Source: Palsa-892 sp035295845 (lineage in GTDB: Bacteria; Pseudomonadota; Alphaproteobacteria; Rhizobiales; Xanthobacteraceae). Taken from it: a stretch of DNA of 64,000 nucleotides. The notes beneath the pieces were generated by a model. That model had not been told where the DNA came from, did no database searches, and saw only the letters and a program-made list of their open reading frames with translations. The DNA lies in contig DATGIF010000015.1 of assembly GCA_035295845.1 (NCBI GenBank), forward strand, positions 75,151 through 139,150, read 5' to 3'. The number at the start of each line of letters is the position of its first letter. The stretch's first letter is position 1. Positions 32,154 through 40,914 of this stretch are shown piece after piece. The translations under genes were made by a program, and so were the position numbers.

Positions 32154-33002
32154 TCACGCCCCCGGCAGCTTCAGCAAGATAATTCCGCAGACAATCAGGA
32201 TGAGCGCGATCCAGCGCCGCGGGCCGAAAGGCTCGCGGAAGAAGCGCGCGCCGATGATCGCGGCAAACAGCACCGAAGTCTCGCGCAAGGCGGCGACAAG
32301 GCCGATGGGCGCTTGCATCATCGCCCACAGCGCGATCCCGTAGGACGGCAGCACCAGCGAGCCCGCGATCAGGCCGGGCAGCCATATCTTTTTTGCTTCC
32401 CGGAAGAAGGCCTGCCGCCGCATCAAAAGCGCGAAGAAGAAAACGCAAAACCCGGTGCCTGCGAGCAACCAGGCGCCATAGACGAGACCAGATTCAGTCA
32501 CGCGCGCGCCTAGACCGTCGGTCAGTGTATAGGCGACGATCACGCATGCATTGGTCGCGACCGCCATCGCGGCCCGCTTGGTGAGGCCGCCGCGGATCAG
32601 CGCGTCCGCCGACAGCATCACAATGCCGGTGGCGAGGGTGACGATAGCGATCCAGCCATTCCAGGCGAGCGCCTCCCCGAGAAACAGGAAAGCGATCAGC
32701 GCGGTCATCAACGGCGCCGAGCCGCGGGTGAGCGGATAGGCAACGCCGAGATCCGCCGAGCGGTAGGCGAAGCCTACCAGCGCGAAATAGCCGACATGGA
32801 TCAGCGACGAGGCGATGACAAATGGCCACGCCGCGGGCGGCGGCGCGGGCAGCGCGAGCATCATCGGGATGCCGAAGAGGCCCGCGAACACCGCCACTAC
32901 GAGAGCCGCGAGCGAATGATCGTCCTGCGCCTTGATGATGGCGTTCCAGGTCGCGTGAAACACGGCGCCGAGAAGAACGGCGGCGAGGATCAGGGTGCTC
33001 AA
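32154..33002 (-). CDS. EamA/DMT-family transporter
   Basis: This 282-residue protein is almost entirely made of transmembrane helices (about ten), in two EamA repeats. Typical pieces are HATWNAIIK near the start, AYPLTRGSAPLMTALIAFLFL, and FREPFGPRRWIALILIVCG near the end. The substrate cannot be told. Convergent with sciP, with 15 bp between the stops. Confidence 0.83.
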   Translation of the reverse strand: MSTLILAAVLLGAVFHATWNAIIKAQDDHSLAALVVAVFAGLFGIPMMLALPAPPPAAWPFVIASSLIHVGYFALVGFAYRSADLGVAYPLTRGSAPLMTALIAFLFLGEALAWNGWIAIVTLATGIVMLSADALIRGGLTKRAAMAVATNACVIVAYTLTDGLGARVTESGLVYGAWLLAGTGFCVFFFALLMRRQAFFREAKKIWLPGLIAGSLVLPSYGIALWAMMQAPIGLVAALRETSVLFAAIIGARFFREPFGPRRWIALILIVCGIILLKLPGA

Positions 33003-33090
33003 GGAATTTTCCGGGAGGAATCGGCGGGATTATGCATTCGCCATCATCCCTAGCACATCGGCTCGTCCGGCCGTGATAGAGAGAAGCGCC

Positions 33091-33879
33091 GTGCCCCGCT
33101 TCGCCGCCAATATCTCGTTGATGTTCACCGAGCATCCGTTTCTCGACCGCTTCCAGGCCGCGGCCGCCGCGGGCTTTCAGGCGGTCGAATGCCAATCGCC
33201 CTACGGCCACTCGATTGCCGAGATCGAGGAACGGCTCGATCGCACCGGGCTTAGGCTTGCCCTCATCAATACGCGGCCCGGCGACGCGGCGGTCGACGGC
33301 TTTGGGCTCGCCGCGAGCGCGGGCCGCGAGGCGGAATTTCAGGCCCGCGTCGATCAGGCGCTCGATTACGCGGTATCGCTGAATGTCGCGAAAATTCATG
33401 CCATGGCGGGTGACGCGCCCGATACGCCGGAAAGCGCCCGCGCCTTTCTGCGGAATATTCGGGAGGCCGGCGAAAAAGCCGCGCGGCGTGGCAAGACGAT
33501 CCTGATCGAGCCGCTCAATCCGCGCGACCGGCCGAATTATTTTCTGCGTTCGGCGGCGCGCGCCGCTGATTTCATCGCCGAAGCCGGGCTCACGAATGTG
33601 AAGCTGCAATTCGACGCCTACCATGTAGCACTTATCGAAGGCGAGGTGATCCGCCGGCTGCATGAACTCGCGCCGCTTGTCGGCCATGTGCAGATCGCGG
33701 GCGTGCCCGACCGCCACGAGCCCGACGAGGGCGAAGTGGACTATCCCGCCTTCTTCGCGGCACTCGGCGCGATCGGCTATGACGGCTGGGTCGGCGCCGA
33801 GTACCGGCCGCGGGCGCGTACCGAGGATGGTTTGGCGTGGGCGAAGCCCTACGGAATCGTGCCGCGATCGTTCGCATAA
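33091..33879 (+). CDS. hyi: Hydroxypyruvate isomerase family sugar isomerase
   Basis: A GTG at 33091 (after AGAGAGAAG) gives the typical start MPRFAANISLMFTEHPFLDR; 262 residues is the family length. Motifs: TILIEPLNPRD (metal-binding Glu), LQFDAYH, HVQIAGVPDRHEPDEGE and GWVGAEYRPR, as in Hyi, a TIM-barrel enzyme that interconverts hydroxypyruvate and tartronate semialdehyde. The related OtnI-type isomerases cannot be excluded. A broken SDR gene follows directly. Confidence 0.87.
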   Translation: MPRFAANISLMFTEHPFLDRFQAAAAAGFQAVECQSPYGHSIAEIEERLDRTGLRLALINTRPGDAAVDGFGLAASAGREAEFQARVDQALDYAVSLNVAKIHAMAGDAPDTPESARAFLRNIREAGEKAARRGKTILIEPLNPRDRPNYFLRSAARAADFIAEAGLTNVKLQFDAYHVALIEGEVIRRLHELAPLVGHVQIAGVPDRHEPDEGEVDYPAFFAALGAIGYDGWVGAEYRPRARTEDGLAWAKPYGIVPRSFA

Positions 33880-33898
33880 CGAAATCGCGAAGGGAGGG

Positions 33899-34152
33899 AT
33901 GCCGGCGTCAGCCACGTCAACAAGCCGCTTTTGGAAATCGGCGAGGACGAATTCGACCGCGACACGCCGCTTCTGCCCACTTTCATGGGCTGCGACACGG
34001 CGGAATTGCGCGCGAAATTCATCGCCACCGTGCCGCTTGGGCGGCTTTCGACGGCAGCGGACGTCGCCAACACGGCGCTGTTTCTCGCTTCCGACGAGGC
34101 CGGATTTCTCACCGGAAGCGTGGTGGAAGTCGACCGCGGCCACTGCGTTTAG
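33899..34152 (+). pseudogene. Remnant of a short-chain dehydrogenase (SDR)
   Basis: The frame ending at 34152 reads DAGVSHVNKPLLEIGEDEFD, which matches the NAG(V)-containing region of an SDR, then jumps to PLGRLSTAADVANTALFLAS and FLTGSVVEVDRGHCV, the SDR C-terminal end. The N-terminal Rossmann motif (TGxxxGxG) and the whole middle with the catalytic YxxxK are missing. A reading frame could start at TTG 33931, but the product would not be an enzyme. The gene appears to have lost its 5' part and an internal block. It may once have been paired with the hyi-type gene. Confidence 0.8.
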
Positions 34153-34260
34153 GACGGTTTCACGCGTGGCGCGCGGGAAAATTGTCCCAAACTTGTCCTT
34201 TGCGTGCGCTGCGCACTCCGTATAATTTGTCGCTTAGTTTAGCGATCGATGGAGGCGCCC

Positions 34261-34815
34261 ATGGATCAGGACGGTCAGGCTGCGGAAGAGCGGCGCCCGT
34301 CGCCGCTGAAGGAGGCGGTGCGGGCTGCGCGCATCGAGGCCGCCGAGCGCTCGGCGGTCGTCGTCGAATTGCGCGACGCCGAAGCCGCGCGGCTTGAAAT
34401 CCTGAATGAGGCGCTCGACCCCATTTTCCGCGATATTCCGGCCGAGCATGCCGATCTCTTCGATCGCGGCCTGTCGCAAGGCTCGGTGCCGCGGTTGTGG
34501 ATCGACATGGTCACGCATGTCGCCATGGGCCGCGACAAGCGTACCTATCGCCTGGTGAACGACGCGGCCTACGGCCGCCGGGTGCTCGCCGAGTCGACCG
34601 AGACCGGCCCGATCGTCGAGGCGGTGACGCGCTATGTGGCGCGCCGCCTGATCGCGCGCGAACAGGCGCTTTCCCTGCCAGCGGAAGCCCTGCAACCGAA
34701 GCAGGAGGCATCGGCGCCGCCGCGCTCGCGCGGAGAAACCGCGCTGAGCTTTATCCTCGGTATCGTCGTGGGCGCCATCGGACTCTTCGCGCTCGGCGTC
34801 TACCTCACGCGTTGA
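34261..34815 (+). CDS. Conserved hypothetical protein with C-terminal membrane anchor
   Basis: The ATG at 34261 has GGAGG six bases upstream, so it is preferred over the ATG at 34249; length 184 residues. The N-terminal 140 residues are helical and charged, with LNEALDPIFRDIPAEHADLF and GSVPRLWIDMVTHVAMGRDK. The C-terminus has one hydrophobic helix (LSFILGIVVGAIGLFALGVY). I recall it as a widespread alphaproteobacterial protein without known function. Overlaps the convergent phosphoesterase gene by 11 bp. Confidence 0.72.
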   Translation: MDQDGQAAEERRPSPLKEAVRAARIEAAERSAVVVELRDAEAARLEILNEALDPIFRDIPAEHADLFDRGLSQGSVPRLWIDMVTHVAMGRDKRTYRLVNDAAYGRRVLAESTETGPIVEAVTRYVARRLIAREQALSLPAEALQPKQEASAPPRSRGETALSFILGIVVGAIGLFALGVYLTR

Positions 34816-35701
34816 GCGCGGGGAAGAGCTTCTTCTTTCCGAGCGAGACGATCTTGCCGTCCGGCGAAAAGCCGCGGCTTTCCATCTCGCACGACCAGCC
34901 GCCGGGTGCGCCGCCGATGCGATAAAGATTGTAGGCGCCGCCGCCGCGCGGGTCGCCGGGCGCCGCCGAGGCGGAAGGCACCTGCACCACCGGAACCGGC
35001 TTGCCGTTGCCCGCGATTTGGTTCACGGCGGCGATGTGATCGTGCCCCGACAGCACGAGTTCGGCGCCATAGAGCGCAAGCGTTTCACGAAATCCGGCGG
35101 CATCCTCCAATCGCTTCAGCCATGCGCGGTCGCCCGCCGGAGGATGATGAATGAGAATTGCGCGGAAGGCTTTTTCTTTCGCGAGCGCTGCAAGCATGAT
35201 GGCGAGGCGATCGAGCTGCGCGGAGCCGAGCCGGCCGGAAGCGAAAAAGGGAAGCGTCGGCACCGCGCTCGAAAGCCCGACGAGCGCGAGCGGCCCGCGC
35301 CGGCGCAGAAAGGGGAACGGCGTGTTGTGGCCGTCGTCGCCCGCGAGATATTCGCTCCAGGTGGAAAGATATAGGCCGTTGGTCGCGCGCACATAGGCGT
35401 CGTGATTGCCAGGGATCACGCTCACGCGCTTTCCGTCGCCGAGGCGGGCGAGAAATTGGCGGCCGCCCTCGAATTCGGCGGCAAGCGAGAGATTGGCAAG
35501 GTCGCCAGTGACGGCGATATGATCGGGCGCCTGCGCCAGGAGATCGGCCACCAGCGCGTCGAGCGTGTCGCGCCGGTGATGGGCGCCGCGCCGGAGCTTC
35601 CAGTTGAGATAGCCGGTGATCCGTTTGCCGATCAGTTCAACAAGTCGCGGCTCCGGCAGCGGCGGAATGTGCGGATCGGAAAGGTGCGCGAGGACGAACA
35701 T
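34805..35701 (-). CDS. Calcineurin-like metallophosphoesterase
   Basis: This is a 298-residue protein with the classical motif series: LAHLSDPHIPP (D-x-H), AVTGDLAN (GDxx), IPGNHDAYV (GNHD), LIHHPPA (H) and LSGHDHIA (GHxH). Cytoplasmic, no signal peptide. Substrate unknown; cyclic nucleotide or phospholipid phosphoesterases are among relatives. The gene starts 4 bp after the mbfA stop, likely co-transcribed. Confidence 0.85.
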   Translation of the reverse strand: MFVLAHLSDPHIPPLPEPRLVELIGKRITGYLNWKLRRGAHHRRDTLDALVADLLAQAPDHIAVTGDLANLSLAAEFEGGRQFLARLGDGKRVSVIPGNHDAYVRATNGLYLSTWSEYLAGDDGHNTPFPFLRRRGPLALVGLSSAVPTLPFFASGRLGSAQLDRLAIMLAALAKEKAFRAILIHHPPAGDRAWLKRLEDAAGFRETLALYGAELVLSGHDHIAAVNQIAGNGKPVPVVQVPSASAAPGDPRGGGAYNLYRIGGAPGGWSCEMESRGFSPDGKIVSLGKKKLFPALNA

Positions 35702-35705
35702 CGGC

Positions 35706-36662
35706 TCACGAACTTCCGATCAGGATCCCCACGATGAAAACGAGCGCGCCGCCGACCAGCACCTGAAAGGCGGCGGCCAGCAGCGTCGTGTCCATGTAGC
35801 GCCAGCGGATCCAGGAGATCACCGCGAGTTCGATCGCGACCACGGCGAAGGAAACGCTCGTCGCGGTCCAGAAACTGGGAATGAGATAGGGCAGCGTGTG
35901 GCCGAGGCCGCCGATCGTGGTCATGCCGCCGGTGACGATGCCGCGGATCACCGGCGCGCCGCGGCCGGTGAGCGAGCCGTCATCGGAGAGCGCCTCGGCG
36001 AAGGCCATGGAAATGCCGGCGCCGAGCGAGGCGGCCATGCCGACGAGAAAGGTTTGCCAGGTACTGTGGGTGGCAAAAGCCGCGGCGAAGAGAGGGGCGA
36101 GCGTGGACACCGAGCCGTCCATGAGGCCGGCGAGCCCCGGTTGCACATATTGCAGCATGAACATGCGCTTGGCGGCGGTTTCTTCCTTGCCGCGCGCTTC
36201 CGTGGTGAGGATCTCCGCGTTCAGCTTCTCGGCGAGGTCCTCATGCTGGTCCTCGATCTCGGCAAGCTGGTCGAGGAGTTCGCGCACGGAAGCGTCGCGC
36301 GCGGACTTCGCCGCCCGGCGGTAGAAATTCGCGGCCTCGTATTCCATGTTGGCGGCGTATTTGCGCACCTCGTCGAGGCCGAGCGGGCGCACGAGCCATA
36401 GCGGCTTGTGGCGCACGAAGCCCTTCACGTCGTGGCGGCGGATGAGCGGCAGATATTCGCCGAACTTCTTGCGGTAAAGATCGAACAGCATGCCGCGGTG
36501 GCGCACCTCTTCCTCTGCCATCTCGTCGAACACCTTGGCCGACGCGGGATATTGTTCGCGCAAGCCATCGGCGAATCCGCGATAGATGCGGCTGTCTTCT
36601 TCCTCATTGGTGATCGCGAGCGCGAGGATTTCCCGTTCGGTCAGGTCGGCGAAACGTTTCAT
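35706..36662 (-). CDS. mbfA: MbfA, membrane-bound ferritin-like iron exporter
   Basis: From the ATG at 36660-36662 (MKRFADLTEREILALAITN) the protein has 318 residues. The N-terminal half is a ferritin-like/erythrin domain with diiron-type ligands (NEEEDSRIY, EEEVRHRG, EYEAANFYRR, IEDQHEDL). The C-terminal half is a VIT1/CCC1-type membrane domain (GLAGLMDGSVSTLAPLFAAA, several helices). MbfA exports iron and protects against iron and peroxide stress in rhizobia, usually under Irr control; no operator was identified here. Confidence 0.9.
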   Translation of the reverse strand: MKRFADLTEREILALAITNEEEDSRIYRGFADGLREQYPASAKVFDEMAEEEVRHRGMLFDLYRKKFGEYLPLIRRHDVKGFVRHKPLWLVRPLGLDEVRKYAANMEYEAANFYRRAAKSARDASVRELLDQLAEIEDQHEDLAEKLNAEILTTEARGKEETAAKRMFMLQYVQPGLAGLMDGSVSTLAPLFAAAFATHSTWQTFLVGMAASLGAGISMAFAEALSDDGSLTGRGAPVIRGIVTGGMTTIGGLGHTLPYLIPSFWTATSVSFAVVAIELAVISWIRWRYMDTTLLAAAFQVLVGGALVFIVGILIGSS

Positions 36663-36764
36663 GGCTGGCTGCTCTCGGCTTTGTTGGCTTGCCAAACGCC
36701 CTGTTCATAACGCGGAAACGCGAAAGCCGATAGGATCGGCCGGCGAATCGTGGAAAACAGCCGG

Positions 36765-37208
36765 ATGATCCGCGGGCTCCTGCACTTTTACTGGCGCTTC
36801 GCGCGCGGCATGACGCTGGGCGTGCGGGGCGTAGTGTTTGACGCCGGCGGCAAGGTGTTTCTGGTCCGCCACGGCTACACGCCGGGCTGGCATTTCCCTG
36901 GCGGCGGGGTCGAGGCGGGCGAGACCTTGGTCGAAGCGCTCGCGCGCGAACTCGAAGAGGAAGGAAACATCCGGCTCGCCGGCACGCCGCTCCTGCACGG
37001 CGTTTTTCAAAACAGCGCCCACAAACGCGATCATATTGCGGTGTTCGTGGTGCGCGAATTTGAATGGCCGGGGCCGCCCGCGCCGAGGTGGGAAATTCCG
37101 GAAGCGGGGTTCTTTCCTCTCGACAAGCTTCCGCTCGAAACCAGCGAAGGCACGCGGCGGCGGCTGGAAGAGATTTTATACGGCGCGCCGGTCAGCGCGT
37201 CCTGGTGA
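36765..37208 (+). CDS. NUDIX hydrolase
   Basis: This 147-residue protein starts at ATG 36765 (GTG 36750 is an alternative). The Nudix box is present: GGGVEAGETLVEALA followed by RELEEEG, with the catalytic Glu residues. The substrate cannot be deduced. The 3' end overlaps the convergent glutathione transferase gene by 33 bp. Confidence 0.85.
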   Translation: MIRGLLHFYWRFARGMTLGVRGVVFDAGGKVFLVRHGYTPGWHFPGGGVEAGETLVEALARELEEEGNIRLAGTPLLHGVFQNSAHKRDHIAVFVVREFEWPGPPAPRWEIPEAGFFPLDKLPLETSEGTRRRLEEILYGAPVSASW

Positions 37209-38195
37209 GGGCTTCGTTGCAAAGCGCGCACGGTCGTGCGGCGCGTCGAGTTTGATCTCGGGCCCCAGCGGCACGATGCGGGTCGGATTGATTTGCGGAT
37301 GGCTCATATAATAGTGCCGCTTGATGTGCTCGAAATTCACCGTCCCGGCGACGCCCGGCACCTGATAAAGCTCGCGCAGATAATTCGATAGGTTCGGATA
37401 GTCGGCAATGCGGCGAAGATTGCACTTGAAGTGGCCGACATAGACCGGATCGAAACGTACGAGCGTGGTGAACAGCCGCCAATCGGCTTCGGTCAGGCGC
37501 TCGCCCGCGAGATAACGCTGGCGCGATAGCCGCTCTTCGATCTCGTCGAGGGCCGCGAACAGTTCGCGGAACGCCTCCTCATAGGCTTCCTGCGCGGTGG
37601 CAAAGCCCGTGCGATAGACGCCGTTGTTGACGGACTTGTAGACGCGATCGTTGATCGCATCGATCTCGCCGCGCAGCTCCTTCGGGTAATAATCTTCGCG
37701 GGCGTCGGTGAATTTGTCGAAGGCCGAATTGAACATGCGGATGATTTCCGACGACTCATTATTGACGATGGTCTTCCGCTCCTTGTCCCACAGCACCGGC
37801 ACGGTGACGCGGCCCGAATAGCGCGGCTCCGCGAGCAGATAGATTTCGTAGAGGCGCTCCTTGCCGTTCACGCTGTCGCGGATCGCACCGGGAAAATTCG
37901 AGAACACCCAGCCCTCGCTTCCCATCAAGGGATCGACGATCGAAATCGAGACGGCTGCTTCGAGCCTCTTCAGCTTGCGGAAGATAAGCGTGCGGTGCGC
38001 CCAGGGGCAGGCAAGCGAAACGTAAAGATGATAGCGGCCAGACGCGGCCTCGAATCCGCCTTGGCCGCTCGGGCCGGGAGCGCCATCGGCCGTCACCCAG
38101 TTGCGGAAATGCGAATCCTTGCGAACGAAACGGCCGCCGGTCGACTTGGTGTCGTACCATTGGTCCTGCCAGACGCCGTCGACGAGAAGGCCCAT
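37176..38195 (-). CDS. Xi-class glutathione transferase / glutathionyl-hydroquinone reductase
   Basis: This is a 339-residue protein. The active-site motif ACPWAHRTLI has the catalytic Cys of Xi-class (YqjG/PcpF-like) enzymes that reduce glutathionyl-hydroquinones. Other family landmarks: WVTADG near residue 35, VPVLWDKERKTIVNNESSEI, NNGVYRTGFATAQ, and RFDPVYVGHFKCN. The N-terminal thioredoxin-like and C-terminal helical domains are complete. Confidence 0.92.
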   Translation of the reverse strand: MGLLVDGVWQDQWYDTKSTGGRFVRKDSHFRNWVTADGAPGPSGQGGFEAASGRYHLYVSLACPWAHRTLIFRKLKRLEAAVSISIVDPLMGSEGWVFSNFPGAIRDSVNGKERLYEIYLLAEPRYSGRVTVPVLWDKERKTIVNNESSEIIRMFNSAFDKFTDAREDYYPKELRGEIDAINDRVYKSVNNGVYRTGFATAQEAYEEAFRELFAALDEIEERLSRQRYLAGERLTEADWRLFTTLVRFDPVYVGHFKCNLRRIADYPNLSNYLRELYQVPGVAGTVNFEHIKRHYYMSHPQINPTRIVPLGPEIKLDAPHDRARFATKPSPGRADRRAV

Positions 38196-38297
38196 GTCTC
38201 AATTCCTTGCCGTGCTTCTCTCATGTAGGCGCGGTTCTGGCGAGCGGAAGCGGCGCAGGGCCGCTATGCGCGGTGGATTCGCGCGCGGCGCCGTGAT

Positions 38298-38843
38298 ATG
38301 CGGCGCGGCCCGCGGAGCAACACCTTGTCCGATCTTTCCCTCACCATTTTGCCCGAGCAGCCCGAAGACGACCCGGCGATCGAGAAACTTTACGAGCGCA
38401 CCTTCGGTCCCGGCCGCTTCGCGCGCTCGGCCTATCGCTTGCGCGAAGACGCCGAGCACCGGCGCGAACTTTCCTTCACCGCACGGATCGGCACCTTGCT
38501 CGTGGGCTCGGTGCGGCTCACGCCCGTCCGCATCGGCGAGGCGTCTGCGTTGCTGCTTGGGCCGCTCACGGTCGAGCCGCCCTTTCGCGCGCACGGCATT
38601 GGTGCTGCCCTGATCGAGGCTTCGCTTGCCGCCGCGAAGAAGGCGGGCGCGCGGCTTGTGCTTCTCGTTGGCGACGAGCCCTATTACGGGCGCCTCGGCT
38701 TCAAGAAGGTCCCGCGCGGCCAGGTGAAGCTGCCGGGTCCGGTCGATCCGGAACGGGTGTTGATCGCGGAGTTGGCCGACGGCGCATCCGCCAATATTGC
38801 GGGGCTCGTGCGTCCCGATTGGACGGCGGCGAAGCCGGTTTGA
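38298..38843 (+). CDS. GNAT-family N-acetyltransferase (YhbS-like)
   Basis: This is a 181-residue protein; a TTG at 38325 (giving SDLSLTILPEQP near the start) fits relatives better than ATG 38298, so the N-terminus is uncertain. Acetyl-CoA-binding motif A is LGPLTVEPPFRAHGIGAALI, followed by LVLLVGDEPYYGRLGFKKV, the YhbS-type pattern. Substrate unknown. Confidence 0.85.
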   Translation: MRRGPRSNTLSDLSLTILPEQPEDDPAIEKLYERTFGPGRFARSAYRLREDAEHRRELSFTARIGTLLVGSVRLTPVRIGEASALLLGPLTVEPPFRAHGIGAALIEASLAAAKKAGARLVLLVGDEPYYGRLGFKKVPRGQVKLPGPVDPERVLIAELADGASANIAGLVRPDWTAAKPV

Positions 38844-38844
38844 A

Positions 38845-40905
38845 TTACCGTCCTTCGCGCGCCCAGGCGGCGGCAACGCCGGCAAGCAGGATCAACAGTC
38901 CCGATAATCCGGCAAAGAGCGGAAACAGCCCGAGGCCGCGCAGCGTGCTTGCCTCGCGCATCTTGAGGCCGAGCCAGTCGGCGCCGGCGAAACGCTCGCC
39001 CGAGCGCACGCCGACAACATGCGGCGCCGGAGCGCCCAGCTCGTCGATGCGCCAGACGCCGCCGCCCGTGGCGCTGGTGAGCGGCTCGACGACTTCCTTG
39101 GTGCTTGTCACCTCGGCGTATTCGCGCGGATTGATCGGCCCGACATTGACGAGGGCGGTGAGCGTGCCGTCGGTCGCGCGCCAGAGACCCAGCTCGGAAG
39201 CGGGCGTCGCCGCGCGGTAGACGCCGGGTTCGGCGAGTGCGAGATCAATCGCGCGCGTCACGCCCGAGGGCGTGGTCACGGTGACCGGCACCGCCTCGTC
39301 CTGCATGGTGCGGCGCTCGATCATCAGTTCGCCGCCCTGCACCGAGAGAAGCAGCCGCTCCTCCTCGAGTTCCGGCTGCTTCATCAGCCAATGCGACAGC
39401 CGCCGCAGGAGATCCAGGTGCGGCCCTCCGCCCTCGAAGCCGCGCGCCCACAGCCAGATGTGATCGGAGAGAAGAAGCGCCACGCGCCCGTCGCCATAGC
39501 GCGAAAGCACCAACAGCGGATTGTCGTCCGGCCCGCTCATCAGCGCGGTGCCTCGTTCGGCCCGCGCGTTGATCAGGCGAAACCAGTGGCTCCAGTGCGG
39601 CGGATTGAAATCGGCGCCCGGGAGCGCGCGGGTGACAGGATGGCGCTTGCCCGCGTCGGTGAGGCGCGGCTGGAAGGGTGCCTCCGTCAGATTGCCGGTC
39701 GGCTCCGCCGGCAGGAGCGTTTCGAGCGGCGAGTGGAAGATCGAATTGGGGCTCGCATAGTCGGCGCCGGCGGCGACCAGCACCGCGCCGCCGTCGCGCA
39801 CGTAGTTCACGATGTTGTCGAAATAAATGATCGGCAGCACGCCCTGCTGCGCGTAGCGGTCGAAGATGATGAGCTGGAACTCCTTGATCTTCTGCTGGAA
39901 CAGCTCGCGCGTGGGGAAGGCGATCAGCGACAGTTCGTTGATCGGCGTGCCGTCCTGCTTTTCCGGCGGCCGCAGGATGGTGAAATGGACGAGATCGACA
40001 TTGGCGTCGGATTTGAGCAGGTTTCGCCAGGTGCGTTCGCCCGAATGCGGCTCGCCGGAGACGAGGAGCACGCGAAGTTTCTCGCGCACGCCTTCGACGG
40101 TCAGCGCCGCGCGGTTGTTGAGCGGCGTGATCTCGCCGGCGAGCGGGGCGGCCTCGATCTCGATGATGTTGGCGCCGGCATGGGTGATCTCGACCTCGAC
40201 CTGCGCCGGTTCGCCTGCGATCACCGCGGGGCGAGCGACGACTTCGCCGTCGCGGCGCACGGTGACGTCGACGCGCGCGCCCTTTTCGGCGCCTTCGTCC
40301 TCGACGCGATAGCCGATCGTCTGCCGCTGCCCGACGATGCCGAAACGCGGAGTGGCGGTGAGCGCGACGCGGCGGTCGCGTTCGCCCTCGTGGCCGGTGA
40401 TCAGCGCGTGCACCGGCGCTTCGAAACCAAGCATCGAGGCCTCGGGCACGTCGTGAACGCGGCCGTCGGTGACGAGGATCGCGCCCGCGACGCGCTCCGG
40501 CGGCACGTCGGAAAGCGCGGTCGCGAGCGCCGAGAAGAGGCGCGTGCCATCGGCCTCGCTGTCGTTCCCCGCATCGACCGTGCGCACTTCGAGGCCGGGA
40601 ATCTTCGCGAGCTTTTCCGCGAGCGCCGCGCGCGCTTCCTCCGCGACCTTATCGCGGTCGCCGAAGCGCTGGCTCGCGCTCTTGTCGATGACGACGGCGA
40701 CGACAGACGAGAGCGGTTCGCGGTCCTCGCGGGTGAAGGACGGGTTGGCAAGCGCAAGCACGGCAAGGAGGAGCGCGATTGCCCGCAGATACGAGCCGCG
40801 CGAGCGCGAAACCAGCAAAAGCCCCGCGACCACCGCGACCGCGAGCGCCGCCGCGATCAGCGCCGGAAGCGGCAGCAAGGGGTCGAAGGTCAAGCCATAG
40901 CCCAT
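38845..40905 (-). CDS. Large membrane protein of the MoxR/DUF58 cluster
   Basis: This is a 686-residue protein with two N-terminal transmembrane helices and one at the C-terminus. The extracytoplasmic part starts with a VWA-like region (VVAVVIDKSASQR with a degenerate metal site, GAILVTDGRVHD) and later has a glutamine-amidotransferase-like region (LLVSGEPHSGERTW, DGGAVLVAAGADYAS). It is the last gene of a four-gene operon, 9 bp after the DUF4159 gene. Function is unknown; a role in envelope maintenance is inferred from relatives. Confidence 0.8.
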   Translation of the reverse strand: MGYGLTFDPLLPLPALIAAALAVAVVAGLLLVSRSRGSYLRAIALLLAVLALANPSFTREDREPLSSVVAVVIDKSASQRFGDRDKVAEEARAALAEKLAKIPGLEVRTVDAGNDSEADGTRLFSALATALSDVPPERVAGAILVTDGRVHDVPEASMLGFEAPVHALITGHEGERDRRVALTATPRFGIVGQRQTIGYRVEDEGAEKGARVDVTVRRDGEVVARPAVIAGEPAQVEVEITHAGANIIEIEAAPLAGEITPLNNRAALTVEGVREKLRVLLVSGEPHSGERTWRNLLKSDANVDLVHFTILRPPEKQDGTPINELSLIAFPTRELFQQKIKEFQLIIFDRYAQQGVLPIIYFDNIVNYVRDGGAVLVAAGADYASPNSIFHSPLETLLPAEPTGNLTEAPFQPRLTDAGKRHPVTRALPGADFNPPHWSHWFRLINARAERGTALMSGPDDNPLLVLSRYGDGRVALLLSDHIWLWARGFEGGGPHLDLLRRLSHWLMKQPELEEERLLLSVQGGELMIERRTMQDEAVPVTVTTPSGVTRAIDLALAEPGVYRAATPASELGLWRATDGTLTALVNVGPINPREYAEVTSTKEVVEPLTSATGGGVWRIDELGAPAPHVVGVRSGERFAGADWLGLKMREASTLRGLGLFPLFAGLSGLLILLAGVAAAWAREGR

Positions 40906-40914
40906 GCCCGTTTC

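Noticed and set aside
33931..34152. Intact 73-residue protein
   Set aside because: It is the C-terminal end of an SDR with an internal deletion and a TTG start without RBS, so it is listed as a pseudogene.
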